The translations under genes were made by a program, and so were the position numbers. This document shows, piece after piece, positions 10,771 to 20,158 of a DNA stretch of 64,000 nucleotides (position 1 is the first letter of the stretch; every line of letters starts with the position of its first letter). The notes under the pieces are model-generated. The model saw only the letters and a program-made list of their open reading frames with translations, was not told the DNA's origin and did no database searches. The DNA is from Hydrogenophaga sp. 2FB (lineage in GTDB: Bacteria; Pseudomonadota; Gammaproteobacteria; Burkholderiales; Burkholderiaceae_C): the NCBI RefSeq assembly GCF_005503365.1, contig NZ_SCML01000015.1, forward strand, positions 46,547 to 110,546, written 5' to 3'.

Positions 10771-12020
10771 CGGTCGATCTCTCCGAAAACGATGTCCATG
10801 GTGCCGATGATGGCGACCGCATCGGCCAGCATGTGACCGCGCGCCATTTCGTCCATGGTGGCGAGGTGCGCAAAACCGGGCGCGCGAATCTTCAGGCGGT
10901 AGGGCTTGTTGGCGCCGTCGCTGACGAGGTAAATGCCGAACTCGCCCTTGGGGTGTTCGACTGCCGCGTAGGCCTCGCCTTCGGGCACGTGGAAGCCTTC
11001 GGTGAAGAGCTTGAAGTGGTGGATCAGCTCTTCCATGTTGGCCTTCATGGCCTCACGGGCGGGTGCAGCCACCTTGTGGTTATCGGTGATCACCGGGCCG
11101 GGGTTGGCGCGCAGCCACTTCACGCACTGCTCGATGATGCGGTTGGACTGCTTCATCTCTTCCATGCGGACGAGGTAGCGGTCGTAGCAGTCGCCGGTCT
11201 TGCCCACCGGGATGTCGAAATCCATCTGGCCGTACACGTCGTACGGCTGTTTCTTGCGCAAGTCCCAGGCGATGCCGGAGCCGCGCAGCATCGGGCCGGT
11301 CATGCCCAGGTTGAGGGCACGCTCGGGCGTGACCACGCCAATACCAACGGTGCGCTGTTTCCAGATGCGGTTGTCGGTCAGCAGCGTGTGGTACTCGGCC
11401 AGGTAGGTCGGGAAGCGCTTGGTGAAGTCGTCGATGAAGTCGAGCAGCGAACCCTGGCGGTTCGTGTTCATCTCGGCCATCGCGCGCGCGTTGCGGATCT
11501 TGCTGTGCTTGTACTGCGGCATGCTGTCCGGCAGGTCGCGGTAGACACCACCCGGACGGAAGTAGGCCGCGTGCATGCGCGCGCCGGAAACAGCCTCGTA
11601 CATGTCGAACAGGTCTTCGCGTTCGCGGAACGCGTAGATGAGGATGGTCGAGCTGCCGCAGTCGTTGCCGTGCGAACCCAGCCACATCAGGTGGTTCAGC
11701 AGGCGCGTGATCTCGCTGAACATCACGCGGATGTACTGCGCGCGAATCGGCACCTCGATGCCCAGCAGCTTTTCAATGGCCAGGCAGTAGGCGTGCTCGT
11801 TGCACATCATCGACACGTAATCGAGCCGGTCCATGTAGGGCAGCGACTGGATGTAGGTCTTGTGCTCGGCCAGCTTTTCGGTGGCGCGGTGCAGCAGCCC
11901 GATGTGCGGGTCGGCGCGTTGCACGACCTCGCCGTCGAGTTCCAGCACGAGGCGCAGCACGCCGTGCGCGGCCGGGTGCTGCGGGCCGAAGTTCAGGGTG
12001 TAGTTCTTGATCTCTGCCAT
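10767..12020 (-). CDS. nuoD: NADH-quinone oxidoreductase subunit D
   Basis: A 417-residue subunit homologous to the large subunit of NiFe hydrogenases, without the metal ligands; it lines the quinone site. The start [20 protein letters not shown] is the classic NuoD N-terminus. It follows nuoC by 26 bases, and nuoC and nuoD are separate genes here, unlike the fused nuoCD of E. coli. Confidence 0.97.
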   Translation of the reverse strand: MAEIKNYTLNFGPQHPAAHGVLRLVLELDGEVVQRADPHIGLLHRATEKLAEHKTYIQSLPYMDRLDYVSMMCNEHAYCLAIEKLLGIEVPIRAQYIRVMFSEITRLLNHLMWLGSHGNDCGSSTILIYAFREREDLFDMYEAVSGARMHAAYFRPGGVYRDLPDSMPQYKHSKIRNARAMAEMNTNRQGSLLDFIDDFTKRFPTYLAEYHTLLTDNRIWKQRTVGIGVVTPERALNLGMTGPMLRGSGIAWDLRKKQPYDVYGQMDFDIPVGKTGDCYDRYLVRMEEMKQSNRIIEQCVKWLRANPGPVITDNHKVAAPAREAMKANMEELIHHFKLFTEGFHVPEGEAYAAVEHPKGEFGIYLVSDGANKPYRLKIRAPGFAHLATMDEMARGHMLADAVAIIGTMDIVFGEIDR

Positions 12021-12046
12021 GACGATTCACACAACGGGCCGAGGCC

Positions 12047-12670
12047 TCAGTGCAGGCCCCCGTAGTTGTCTTCGCGGATGATGCGCGGCGTGATTTCGCG
12101 CGGCTCGATGGTCACCGGTTCGTAGATCACGCGCTGGCGCTCGGCGTCGTAGCGCATCTCGACGTGGCCCGACAGCGGGAAGTCCTTGCGGAACGGGTGG
12201 CCGATGAAGCCGTAGTCGGTCAGGATGCGGCGCAGATCGTCGTGGCCTTCGAACACGATGCCGTACAGGTCGAACGCCTCGCGCTCGAACCAGTTGGCAC
12301 CAGCCCACACCGAGGTGACCGACGCGAGCACTGGGAAGTCGTCCTCGTCGCAGAACACGCGCACGCGCACACGGTGGTTGTGGGTGATCGAAAGCAGGTG
12401 CGACACGGCAGCGAAACGCTGGCCTTCCCAGCGGCCGTCACCGTAGGTCTGGTAGTCCATGCCGCAGAGATCGATGAGCTGTTCGAAGCGGGCCTGCGGC
12501 GCATCGCGCAAGGTTTGCATGACGGCCAGATAGTCGGCCGCCTTCACGGTCAGCGTGACCTCTTCGCGCACCACCAGGATCGACTGAGCCTTCTCACCCA
12601 GCAAGCCTTCGAGCGTGGTTTTCAACGCCTCGGGCTCGACGGCGTGGGGAGTCATGGCGGTGTCGGTCAT
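12047..12670 (-). CDS. nuoC: NADH-quinone oxidoreductase subunit C
   Basis: A 207-residue subunit of the connecting module of complex I. The signature [24 protein letters not shown] lies in the middle and a C-terminal RDDYGGLH-like end (here REDNYGGLH) follows. I choose the ATG at 12670 ([12 protein letters not shown]), because the in-frame extension upstream is basic and unlike NuoC; MTPHAV at 12655 is a possible alternative. Confidence 0.95.
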   Translation of the reverse strand: MTDTAMTPHAVEPEALKTTLEGLLGEKAQSILVVREEVTLTVKAADYLAVMQTLRDAPQARFEQLIDLCGMDYQTYGDGRWEGQRFAAVSHLLSITHNHRVRVRVFCDEDDFPVLASVTSVWAGANWFEREAFDLYGIVFEGHDDLRRILTDYGFIGHPFRKDFPLSGHVEMRYDAERQRVIYEPVTIEPREITPRIIREDNYGGLH

Positions 12671-12716
12671 GAACGTGGTTCTTTCTGAGCCAATAACGTG
12701 CGAGCGGGCGCCGCCC

Positions 12717-13196
12717 TCAGGCCCGCGCGATGGTTTGGGTGCGGCGGATCTTCTGCTGCAGCTGGATGATTCCGTAGAGCAACGCCTCGGCCGTGGGTGG
12801 GCAACCGGGCACATACACGTCTACCGGCACGATGCGGTCGCAACCGCGCACCACCGAATAGCTGTAGTGGTAGTAGCCACCGCCGTTGGCGCACGAACCC
12901 ATGGAGAGCACCCAGCGCGGCTCGGCCATCTGGTCGTACACCTTGCGCAGGGCGGGCGCCATCTTGTTGCACAGCGTGCCGGCCACGATCATCAGGTCGG
13001 ACTGGCGCGGGCTGGCGCGGAACACTTCGGAGCCGAAGCGGCCGATGTCGTAACGCGCGGCGGCCGCATGCATCATCTCGACCGCGCAGCAGGCCAGGCC
13101 GAAGGTCATGGGCCAGAGCGACCCGGTCTTGGCCCAGTTCACCACCGAGTCGTAGCTGGTGGTGACGAAACCTTCTTTGAAAACGCCTTCAATCAT
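12717..13196 (-). CDS. nuoB: NADH-quinone oxidoreductase subunit B
   Basis: A 159-residue subunit carrying the terminal [4Fe-4S] cluster N2 that passes electrons to quinone. The tandem cysteines of [11 protein letters not shown] and the later cysteines in [10 protein letters not shown] and [14 protein letters not shown] are all present. Length and start ([16 protein letters not shown]) are typical of beta-proteobacterial NuoB. It lies 36 bases after nuoA. Confidence 0.97.
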   Translation of the reverse strand: MIEGVFKEGFVTTSYDSVVNWAKTGSLWPMTFGLACCAVEMMHAAAARYDIGRFGSEVFRASPRQSDLMIVAGTLCNKMAPALRKVYDQMAEPRWVLSMGSCANGGGYYHYSYSVVRGCDRIVPVDVYVPGCPPTAEALLYGIIQLQQKIRRTQTIARA

Positions 13197-13232
13197 GTAG
13201 CACTCCGGTGCGCGCGCCCGCGTGTGTGGAAA

Positions 13233-13592
13233 TCACTCCCAATCCAATGCGCCTTTTTTCCACTCGTAGGCAAAACCCACGGTGAGGATGGCCAGGAACA
13301 CCACGCCCGCAATGAAGCCGGTGACGCCGATGTCGCTGAAAGCGACGGCCCAGGGAATGAGAAATGCGATTTCGAGGTCGAAAAGAATGAAGAGGATGGC
13401 GACCAGGTAATAGCGCACATCGAACTTCATGCGGGCATCTTCGAAAGCTTCGAAGCCGCATTCGTAAGGCGAGTTCTTCTCAGCGTCAGGAAGATTGGGA
13501 CCCAGGATATAGCCCAATACCTGCGGGATGATCCCAACAGCAATACCCACCAAAATAAACAAGAGAACGGGGAGGTATTGTTCGAGACTCAT
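13233..13592 (-). CDS. nuoA: NADH-quinone oxidoreductase subunit A
   Basis: A 119-residue three-helix membrane subunit and the first gene of the nuo operon. It starts [18 protein letters not shown] and contains [25 protein letters not shown], the NuoA signature. The ATG at 13592 lies 48 bases downstream of the tRNA-Leu gene, so the tRNA and nuo genes may share a transcript. Confidence 0.97.
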   Translation of the reverse strand: MSLEQYLPVLLFILVGIAVGIIPQVLGYILGPNLPDAEKNSPYECGFEAFEDARMKFDVRYYLVAILFILFDLEIAFLIPWAVAFSDIGVTGFIAGVVFLAILTVGFAYEWKKGALDWE

Positions 13593-13640
13593 CGTGGGTA
13601 ACTTCCGCTGACACGGCGTGGGGCCGTGTTGTCCAATGAT

Positions 13641-13725
13641 TGGTGCCGACGGCGAGACTCGAACTCGCACAGCTTTCGCCACTACCCCCTCAAGATAGCG
13701 TGTCTACCAATTTCACCACGTCGGC
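13641..13725 (-). tRNA. tRNA-Leu (anticodon GAG)
   Basis: An 85-base class II tRNA on the minus strand. The acceptor stem GCCGACG pairs with CGTCGGC and the CCA end is encoded. The anticodon stem CTATC/GGTAG (one U-G pair) closes the loop TTGAGGG, giving anticodon GAG (plus-strand 13689-13691), which reads CUU/CUC leucine codons. The D-arm (GGTAGAC), a long variable arm and the T-loop TTCGAGT are recognisable. It lies between secG and nuoA; in E. coli leuU(GAG) also follows secG. Confidence 0.97.
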
Positions 13726-13861
13726 TAAGTCTGCATTGATGGGCTCGCGAGGAATGGTGCGAGCCTTGCTGACAACCCATAGAGTTTACCCTGAAACACT
13801 CACCATTTCGGGGCGACGCTTTGGTTTTTCCGAAGGAATCGGTCGGGCTGTCATTGCGTCA

Positions 13862-13893
13862 GAAAAGGCCCGCTCGGCACCGTGTCCGAGCGG
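13862..13893 (-). terminator. Probable intrinsic terminator after secG
   Basis: On the minus strand, 24 bases past the secG stop, CCGCTCGG (13893-13886) pairs perfectly with CCGAGCGG (13877-13870) around an 8-base loop, and the sequence then reads GCCTTTTCT. The T run is short, so termination may be partial and let some transcription continue into tRNA-Leu and nuo. Confidence 0.6.
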
Positions 13894-13917
13894 ATCGCGA
13901 ATTCGCGAACTAGTGGC

Positions 13918-14334
13918 TTACTTCGCCGGAATCTGGGCCGCGCCGGAGCCGGTGGCGGCTTCGCCACCAGGAACCGCTGCGGGCGCCGAGGAAGCTGGTG
14001 CAGGCGCTGTGGTCGTGCCCGGAATCTGCTGTGCGGGTTGCGTCGGCACAGCAGCACCTTCCAGCACGCTGCCCGCGCTCGGTGCCACCGTGCGCAGGTT
14101 GCCAAAGTAGGCCAGGCCCAGTGTGCAGGCCAGGAACACCGCGGCCAGCACGGCGGTGGTGCGGGACAGGAAGTTCGCACCGCCCGATGCACCGAACAGG
14201 CTGGCCGAACCAGCGCCACCACCAAAGGCCGCGCCCGCGTCGGCGCCCTTGCCGTGCTGCATGAGGATCAGGCCGATCATGCCCAGCGCGGCCAGGATCT
14301 GGACGACCTGCAGGATGGTCAACAAAACGTTCAT
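13918..14334 (-). CDS. secG: Protein translocase subunit SecG
   Basis: A 138-residue inner-membrane subunit of the SecYEG channel that supports SecA-driven export. It begins MNVLLTILQVVQILAALGMIGLILMQ and has the SecG motif HGKGADAGAAFGGGAG before a second helix (TTAVLAAVFLACTLGLAYF). The last 45 residues are an Ala/Pro-rich tail of low complexity. The ATG at 14334 lies 53 bases after tpiA, so the two are probably co-transcribed. Confidence 0.95.
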   Translation of the reverse strand: MNVLLTILQVVQILAALGMIGLILMQHGKGADAGAAFGGGAGSASLFGASGGANFLSRTTAVLAAVFLACTLGLAYFGNLRTVAPSAGSVLEGAAVPTQPAQQIPGTTTAPAPASSAPAAVPGGEAATGSGAAQIPAK

Positions 14335-14387
14335 TCTTTTCTCCGGGAGTTCGGTTGTTGTCGCGCCACCCAGGACGCGAACAGGGA

Positions 14388-15134
14388 TTAAGGGGCCGAG
14401 GCCACGATCTGAAGGAAGTCGGGCGCCTTGAGCGACGCGCCGCCAATGAGGCCGCCGTCGATATCGGGCTGGGCCAGCAGGCTGACGGCGTTGGCCGCGT
14501 TCATGCTGCCGCCGTACAGGATGTGGACACGCCCGGCGTTCTGCGTCGCGGCCGAGATTTGCGCGCGCAACACGGCATGCACCTGCTGCGCCTGTTCGGG
14601 CGTGGCGGTCTTGCCGGTGCCGATCGCCCAGACCGGTTCGTAAGCCACCACGATTTCTGTGATGCAGTGGCCACAGAGATGGACCACGGCAGCCAGCTGG
14701 CGCTTGACGACTTCTTCGGTGTGGCCGGCTTCGCGTTCGGCCAGCGTTTCGCCCACACAGACGATGGGCGTGATGCCCTTCGCCAATGCGGCCTTCGCCT
14801 TCTCCGCCACCAAGGCATCGGTTTCGCCGTGGTACTGGCGGCGCTCGGAGTGGCCCACGATGGCGTAGCGGCAACCGAAGTCGCGCAGCATCGCCGCCGA
14901 CACCTCACCGGTGTAGGCGCCCTGCTCCTGGTTCGACACGTCCTGCGCACCCCAGGCGACCGGGCTGCCTTGCAGCAAGGTGCCCAGCTGTGCGAGGTAC
15001 GGTGCCGGCGCGCACAGCGCCATGTCCGCCTTGGGCGACTGCCCGTCGAGGCCATCGAGCATGGCCTTGACCAACGCCTCGTTGGCGGCCAGCGAGCCGT
15101 TCATCTTCCAGTTGCCTGCGATCAGTTTTCTCAT
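14388..15134 (-). CDS. tpiA: Triose-phosphate isomerase
   Basis: A 248-residue cytosolic TIM-barrel enzyme that interconverts dihydroxyacetone phosphate and glyceraldehyde 3-phosphate. The N-terminal substrate Lys (AGNWKMNG), the catalytic His in VGHSERR and the catalytic Glu in [12 protein letters not shown] are all present, and the phosphate-binding YGGSMN near the end is intact. The tpiA-secG-tRNA-nuo order is common in beta-proteobacteria. Confidence 0.97.
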   Translation of the reverse strand: MRKLIAGNWKMNGSLAANEALVKAMLDGLDGQSPKADMALCAPAPYLAQLGTLLQGSPVAWGAQDVSNQEQGAYTGEVSAAMLRDFGCRYAIVGHSERRQYHGETDALVAEKAKAALAKGITPIVCVGETLAEREAGHTEEVVKRQLAAVVHLCGHCITEIVVAYEPVWAIGTGKTATPEQAQQVHAVLRAQISAATQNAGRVHILYGGSMNAANAVSLLAQPDIDGGLIGGASLKAPDFLQIVASAP

Positions 15135-15156
15135 GGCTGTTTTTTCTTCAACCTGT

Positions 15157-16146
15157 TCAAGCCCAGCTCAGCACGAGCTTGCCGACGTGCTGGTTGGACT
15201 CCATCAGCGTGTGCGCTGCGGCGGCCTGAGCAGCCGGGAAGACCTGGTGGATCACCGGCTTGATGCGCCCATCGACCAACAACGGCCAGACGTTCGCACG
15301 CAATGCCGCGGCGATGGCGGCCTTGAACGACACCGGACGTGGGCGCAGCGTGGAGCCCGTGATGGTCAGGCGGCGGCGCAACACCAGGCCGGCGTTGAAC
15401 TCGGCCTTCGTGCCGCCCTGCACCGCGATGATCACCAATCGGCCGTCTTCGGCCAGGCATTCGATCTCTCGCGCCGCATAAGAGCCCGCCACCATGTCAA
15501 GAATGACGTCCACGCCCTTCTTGCCCGTGAGTTCGGCCACCGCGGTGACGAAATCCTGGGTCTTGTAGTTGATGGCGTGGTCGGCACCCAGCTTCAGGCA
15601 GGCCGCGCACTTGTCGTCGCTGCCGGCGGTGGCGATCACGCGCGCGCCCAGGGCCTTGGCCATCTGGATCGCGGTCACGCCGATGCCACTGGTACCGCCT
15701 TGCACCAGCAAGGTTTCGCCCGCCTGCAAACGCCCGCGGTCGAACACGTTGCTCCAGACGGTGAAGAAGGTTTCGGGGAGCGAAGCGGCCGCAATGTCGT
15801 CCAGCCCATCGGGCACTGGCAGACATTGCGCGGCAGGCGCCACGCACCACTGCGCGTAGCCACCACCCGCGACCAACGCGCACACACGGTCACCGGTCTT
15901 CAGTCCCGCGGCGGCCATGGCCACCGCATCGCCCGACTCGATCACCCCCGCCACTTCGAGGCCGGGAATGTCGGACGCGCCGGGCGGCACCGGGTAGTTG
16001 CCGGTGCGCTGCAGCACGTCGGGGCGGTTCACGCCCGATGCGCTCACGCGGATCAAGACCTCGCCCGCACCCGCGACCGGCACCGGGCGTTCGCCCAGAC
16101 GCAGGACATCGGGTGCGCCGAACGCGCTGATTTCAACGGCTTGCAT
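15157..16146 (-). CDS. NAD(P)H-quinone oxidoreductase, PIG3/zeta-crystallin type
   Basis: A 329-residue zinc-free member of the medium-chain dehydrogenase family. It has the N-terminal GroES-like part ([22 protein letters not shown]) and the Rossmann nucleotide site [18 protein letters not shown] near residue 145. No catalytic zinc ligands are apparent. I choose the ATG at 16146 ([10 protein letters not shown]) over one four codons upstream. It lies between pnp and tpiA on the same strand with short gaps and may be co-transcribed. The exact substrate cannot be read from the sequence. Confidence 0.88.
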   Translation of the reverse strand: MQAVEISAFGAPDVLRLGERPVPVAGAGEVLIRVSASGVNRPDVLQRTGNYPVPPGASDIPGLEVAGVIESGDAVAMAAAGLKTGDRVCALVAGGGYAQWCVAPAAQCLPVPDGLDDIAAASLPETFFTVWSNVFDRGRLQAGETLLVQGGTSGIGVTAIQMAKALGARVIATAGSDDKCAACLKLGADHAINYKTQDFVTAVAELTGKKGVDVILDMVAGSYAAREIECLAEDGRLVIIAVQGGTKAEFNAGLVLRRRLTITGSTLRPRPVSFKAAIAAALRANVWPLLVDGRIKPVIHQVFPAAQAAAAHTLMESNQHVGKLVLSWA

Positions 16147-16167
16147 GACCGGCACCACCGCTTGCGA

Positions 16168-18297
16168 TCAGGACTGAGGTTGCTGCTGCGGCTGCTCGCC
16201 GTTGTTGCGCTCGGCCAGTGCCTTCATGGACAGCTTGACGCGGCCCTTTTCGTCGGTCTCGAGCACCTTCACGCGCACAACCTGGCCTTCGGTCAGGTAG
16301 TCGGTGACCTTCTCGACACGTTCGTGGGCGATCTGGCTGATGTGCAGCAGGCCATCCTTGCCAGGCAGCAGATTGATCAGCGCACCGAAGTCGAGGATCT
16401 TGGTGACCGGGCCTTCGTAGATCTTGCCCACTTCCACTTCGGCGGTGATCTGCTCGATGCGGCGCTTGGCTTCGTCGGCCTTGGCCGAGTCGGTCGAGGC
16501 GATGGTGATGGTGCCGTCTTCGTCGATGTTGATCTGCGTGCCGGTTTCTTCGGTCAGCGCGCGGATGACGGAGCCGCCCTTGCCGATCACGTCGCGGATC
16601 TTCTCGGGGTTGATCTTCATGGTGAAGAGCTTGGGCGCGAAATTGGACACTTCGGTCTTGGCTTCGCCCATGGCGTCCTGCATCTTGCCCAGAATGTGCA
16701 TGCGGGCTTCCTTGGCCTGGGCCAGCGCGACCTGCATGATTTCCTTGGTGATGCCCTGGATCTTGATGTCCATCTGCAGCGCCGAGATGCCGTTGGTGGT
16801 ACCGGCCACCTTGAAGTCCATGTCGCCCAGGTGATCTTCGTCACCCAGGATGTCGGTCAGCACGGCGAAGCGGTTGCCGTCCTTGATCAGACCCATGGCG
16901 ATACCGGCCACGTGCGCCTTCATGGGCACGCCAGCGTCCATCAACGCCAGGCAGCCACCGCAAACGGAAGCCATCGACGACGAGCCGTTGGACTCGGTGA
17001 TTTCGGACACCACGCGCATGGTGTAAGGGAAGTCTTCCTTGCTCGGCAGCGCGGCGATCAGCGCGCGCTTGGCCAGGCGGCCGTGGCCGATTTCGCGGCG
17101 CTTGGGCGTGCCGAAGCGGCCGGCTTCGCCAGTGGCGAAGGGAGGCATGTTGTAGTGCAGCATGAAGCGGTCTTCGAACTCGCCGGCCAGCGCGTCGATG
17201 CGCTGCGCATCGCGGTCGGTGCCGAGCGTGGCCACGACGAGCGCCTGGGTTTCACCGCGGGTGAACAGGGCCGAGCCGTGGGTGCGGGGCAGCACGCCGT
17301 TGCGGATTTCGATGGCGCGCACGGTGCGCGTGTCGCGACCGTCGATGCGGGGTTCGCCAGCCAGAATCTGGCCGCGCACGATCTTGGCTTCGATTTCGAA
17401 CAGCAGGGCTTCGATGGCCACGCTGTCGAAGTCCACGCCTTCGGCCTTCAAGGCGGCGAACACGTCGGCATAGGCGGTGCGGCAAGCCTGGGTGCGGGCT
17501 TGCTTGTTGCGGATCTGGTACGCGGCTTCGAGCTTGGCCTTGGCCAGGCCGTCGATCTTGGCGATCAGGGGCTCGTCCTTGGCGGGCGCTTGCCAGTCCC
17601 AGGCGGGCTTGCCGGCGTCGCGCACCAGCTCGTTGATCGCGGCAATCGCGATGTTGCCCTGCTCATGGCCGAACACCACCGCGCCGAGCATGATTTCTTC
17701 GGACAGCTGGTCGGCTTCGGACTCCACCATCAACACAGCGCCTTCGGTGCCTGCGACCACGAGGTCAAGCTGGCTGCCCTTCAACTGGGTCTGGCCCGGG
17801 TTGAGAACATATTCACCGTTCACGTAACCCACGCGGGCGGCGCCGATGGGGCCATTGAACGGGATGCCGCTGATGGACAGCGCGGCAGAGGTGGCGATCA
17901 TCGCGGCGATGTCGGCCTGCACTTCAGGGTTCAGACTCACGACGTGCACGATCACTTGCACTTCGTTGTAGAAGCCTTCAGGGAACAGCGGGCGGATCGG
18001 GCGGTCGATCAGGCGGCAGGTCAGCGTTTCGAGTTCGCTCGGGCGGCCTTCGCGCTTGAAGAAGCTGCCGGGAATCTTGCCAGCGGCGTACGACTTCTCG
18101 GTGTAGTCAACCGTCAGGGGGAAAAAGTCCTGACCGGCCTTGGCTTCGGTTTTGGCGACCACGGTGGCGAGCACCACGGTGTCGTCGATGTTGACCAGCA
18201 CAGCGCCAGTGGCCTGGCGGGCCATTTCGCCGGTTTCCATCGTGACCGTGTGGGGGCCCCACTGGAAGGTCTTGGTGACTTTGTTGAACATGCTCAT
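16168..18297 (-). CDS. pnp: Polyribonucleotide nucleotidyltransferase
   Basis: A 709-residue 3'-to-5' phosphorolytic exoribonuclease (PNPase), a trimer that degrades mRNA and works with RNase E. Two RNase PH domains span about residues 1-550, followed by a KH domain ([22 protein letters not shown]) and an S1 domain ([31 protein letters not shown]). GGAG lies 7 bases before ATG 18297; a second ATG two codons later is possible. It lies downstream of rpsO as in E. coli, with a structured leader between them. Confidence 0.97.
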   Translation of the reverse strand: MSMFNKVTKTFQWGPHTVTMETGEMARQATGAVLVNIDDTVVLATVVAKTEAKAGQDFFPLTVDYTEKSYAAGKIPGSFFKREGRPSELETLTCRLIDRPIRPLFPEGFYNEVQVIVHVVSLNPEVQADIAAMIATSAALSISGIPFNGPIGAARVGYVNGEYVLNPGQTQLKGSQLDLVVAGTEGAVLMVESEADQLSEEIMLGAVVFGHEQGNIAIAAINELVRDAGKPAWDWQAPAKDEPLIAKIDGLAKAKLEAAYQIRNKQARTQACRTAYADVFAALKAEGVDFDSVAIEALLFEIEAKIVRGQILAGEPRIDGRDTRTVRAIEIRNGVLPRTHGSALFTRGETQALVVATLGTDRDAQRIDALAGEFEDRFMLHYNMPPFATGEAGRFGTPKRREIGHGRLAKRALIAALPSKEDFPYTMRVVSEITESNGSSSMASVCGGCLALMDAGVPMKAHVAGIAMGLIKDGNRFAVLTDILGDEDHLGDMDFKVAGTTNGISALQMDIKIQGITKEIMQVALAQAKEARMHILGKMQDAMGEAKTEVSNFAPKLFTMKINPEKIRDVIGKGGSVIRALTEETGTQINIDEDGTITIASTDSAKADEAKRRIEQITAEVEVGKIYEGPVTKILDFGALINLLPGKDGLLHISQIAHERVEKVTDYLTEGQVVRVKVLETDEKGRVKLSMKALAERNNGEQPQQQPQS

Positions 18298-18319
18298 GGT
18301 GTTTCTCCGTTAAACGCCC

Positions 18320-18432
18320 CCCGTCTTTGACGGGTGGCTCAACGTGCAGCATCGCTGCACAAAACCCGGAGGCTCAACCCAGAACACGATGCCATTCCAG
18401 AAAGACTGTGGGCGCACAACCCGTCTGGAATG
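18320..18432 (-). promoter_or_regulatory. Structured pnp leader with three hairpins
   Basis: Between the rpsO terminator and pnp the minus-strand RNA could form three stems: CATTCCAGA with TCTGGAATG (9 bp, 18393-18401 and 18424-18432), GTGCAGC with GCTGCAC (7 bp, 18344-18350 and 18354-18360), and CCCGTC with GACGGG (6 bp, 18320-18325 and 18329-18334). In E. coli the pnp leader stem-loop is cut by RNase III and mediates autoregulation; a similar role here is inference. Confidence 0.45.
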
Positions 18433-18487
18433 ACACAGCTTCGCTCTGTTGTCGGGACTCCGGAATCAAAAAAGGCGCGCGACAAGC

Positions 18488-18524
18488 AAAAAACGCCCGA
18501 GCCAGCGAACCAACTCAGGCGTTT
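18488..18524 (-). terminator. Intrinsic terminator of rpsO
   Basis: On the minus strand AAACGCCTGAG (18524-18514) pairs with CTCGGGCGTTT (18501-18491), an 11-bp stem with one U-G pair, and runs into six Ts. It lies 21 bases after the rpsO stop. Part of the transcript may read through into pnp. Confidence 0.85.
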
Positions 18525-18545
18525 CGTGTGTCACAGCCGTGCCAA

Positions 18546-18812
18546 TTACTTGCGCAGGCCCAGTTTCTGGATCAGGGCCAGGTAACGCTCGGCGTCCTTG
18601 GACTTGAGGTAGTCGAGCAGCTTGCGACGGCGGCTCACCATGCGCAGCAGACCGCGACGGCCATGGTGGTCCTTGGCGTGGGTCTTGAAGTGGGGGGTGA
18701 GTTCGTTGATGCGGGCGGTCAGCAGTGCGACTTGCACTTCAGGGCTGCCGGTGTCGTTGGCGGCGCGGGCGTTGGCCGCGACCACTTCGGCTTTGATGGA
18801 TGAGGCGATCAT
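18546..18812 (-). CDS. rpsO: 30S ribosomal protein S15
   Basis: An 88-residue primary 16S rRNA-binding protein of the small subunit platform. The family stretches [24 protein letters not shown] (shown in part), [22 protein letters not shown] and the end [12 protein letters not shown] are complete. The gene is followed by its own terminator and then pnp, the conserved rpsO-pnp arrangement. Confidence 0.98.
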   Translation of the reverse strand: MIASSIKAEVVAANARAANDTGSPEVQVALLTARINELTPHFKTHAKDHHGRRGLLRMVSRRRKLLDYLKSKDAERYLALIQKLGLRK

Positions 18813-18925
18813 TGAGGTTTCCTTGGCCAGTTGTCTGGCGTTACGTGCGTCCCGTCGCAGCGAATTGGAAGAGCTTCCAGCCGCAGCGGGCGTGAATTTG
18901 CCGCCTGTGAAGACAGCAACCGACG

Positions 18926-18931
18926 ATTATA
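18926..18931 (-). promoter_or_regulatory. Candidate -10 element for rpsO
   Basis: A perfect TATAAT reads on the minus strand at 18931-18926, overlapping the stop codon of the upstream aminotransferase gene and about 107 bases before rpsO. No strong TTGACA-like -35 is seen at the usual distance, so the call rests on the -10 alone. Confidence 0.45.
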
Positions 18932-20138
18932 GACGGGTTTGACCGCCCGACGGCCGGGCCTGAAGCCACCCGCTCAGGCGCTCGACGCCCTGCCCCAGCC
19001 GGCGGGTGTCGCGGCTGGCGAAGCACCAGCGCAACCACCCTGCCGCCTCCGGGCTGAAGGCGCTGCCCGGGGCCAGGCCCAGGCCGGCTTCGCGCACCAG
19101 GCGCTTGGCCACCGCCAGGCAGTCATCCTGGCCATCGAGGCGAAAGAAGGCGTACATGCCGCCGAAGGGCTCGGCGAGTGTGACGCCGGGCAATGCGCGC
19201 AGCAGAGGCACCAGGGTGTCGCGGCAGTGCCGCAGGTGGTTCACCAACGCGGGCGTGACTTCGCCACCGCGCTGGAGCGCCACCGTGGCGGCGCGCTGCA
19301 CGAACACCGGCGCGCACGAGGTGTTGTATTCGATCAGCTTGCCGATGGCGTCGGTGAGCGCGGGCGGCAGCACCAGCCAGCCCAGGCGCCATCCCGTCAT
19401 GAGAAAGCTCTTGGAGAAGCTGTGGGCGACGATGACGCGGTCGTCCGGTTCGGCCACATCCAGAAAGCTGGGCGCGGCGCCGTTGGCCGTGTCGCTCGCG
19501 AAATAGAGGCGTTCGTAGACCTCGTCGGCCAGGATCCAGGTGCCGGTGCGGCGGCAATGGTCGAGGATGGTTCGCTGCTCGGCGGCGCTGAGCGTCCAGC
19601 CGGTGGGGTTGTTCGGCGCGTTGACGACCAGCATGCGCGTGGCCGGTGTGATGGCGGCCAGCAAGGCGTTCATGTCCAGCACCCAGGCGCCGGCGCGCGC
19701 GCCATCGGTCTGCACGCGCAAAGGCACACGGGTCACTTTCGCGCCCATGATGAGCGACTGCGCCGCCAGGTTGGGCCAGGCCGGCGTGACCACCACCACC
19801 TCGTCACCCGACTCCACCAGCGTCTGCGCCGCCAGCATCAGGCCGTTGACGCCGCCCGAGGTGACCGCGAGCCGGTCAAACCAGTGGGACGCGGTGCGGG
19901 CGGGGTGCAGGCCTTCGGTGTACGTGGCGATCGACTCGCGCAGTTCATGCAGGCCGAGGTTGTGCGCGTAGAAGGTTTCACCGGCCTGGAGCGAGGCCAC
20001 GGCCGCGTCGCGGATGAAGGCGGGGGTGACTTCATCGCTCTCGCCGAACCAGAACTTCAGCACATCGTCCCGGCCCAGGCCTTCGTTGGCCACTTCGCGG
20101 ATGCGCGAGGCCTCCAGCTGTTCCACGACACGTCTCAT
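18927..20138 (-). CDS. PLP-dependent class I/II aminotransferase
   Basis: A 403-residue fold-type I aminotransferase. The PLP-site asparagine segment NAPNNPTGW (near residue 175) and the Schiff-base lysine in SFSKSFLMTGWRLGW (near residue 243) are clear. I choose ATG 20138 (MRRVVEQLEA), with GGGAG nine bases upstream, over an ATG eight codons earlier that lies inside the previous gene's end. It follows an amino acid binding protein by 20 bases, which suggests amino acid metabolism, but the substrate is not identifiable. Confidence 0.87.
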   Translation of the reverse strand: MRRVVEQLEASRIREVANEGLGRDDVLKFWFGESDEVTPAFIRDAAVASLQAGETFYAHNLGLHELRESIATYTEGLHPARTASHWFDRLAVTSGGVNGLMLAAQTLVESGDEVVVVTPAWPNLAAQSLIMGAKVTRVPLRVQTDGARAGAWVLDMNALLAAITPATRMLVVNAPNNPTGWTLSAAEQRTILDHCRRTGTWILADEVYERLYFASDTANGAAPSFLDVAEPDDRVIVAHSFSKSFLMTGWRLGWLVLPPALTDAIGKLIEYNTSCAPVFVQRAATVALQRGGEVTPALVNHLRHCRDTLVPLLRALPGVTLAEPFGGMYAFFRLDGQDDCLAVAKRLVREAGLGLAPGSAFSPEAAGWLRWCFASRDTRRLGQGVERLSGWLQARPSGGQTRL

Positions 20139-20158
20139 CGGCCCACGCTCCCGCACAT

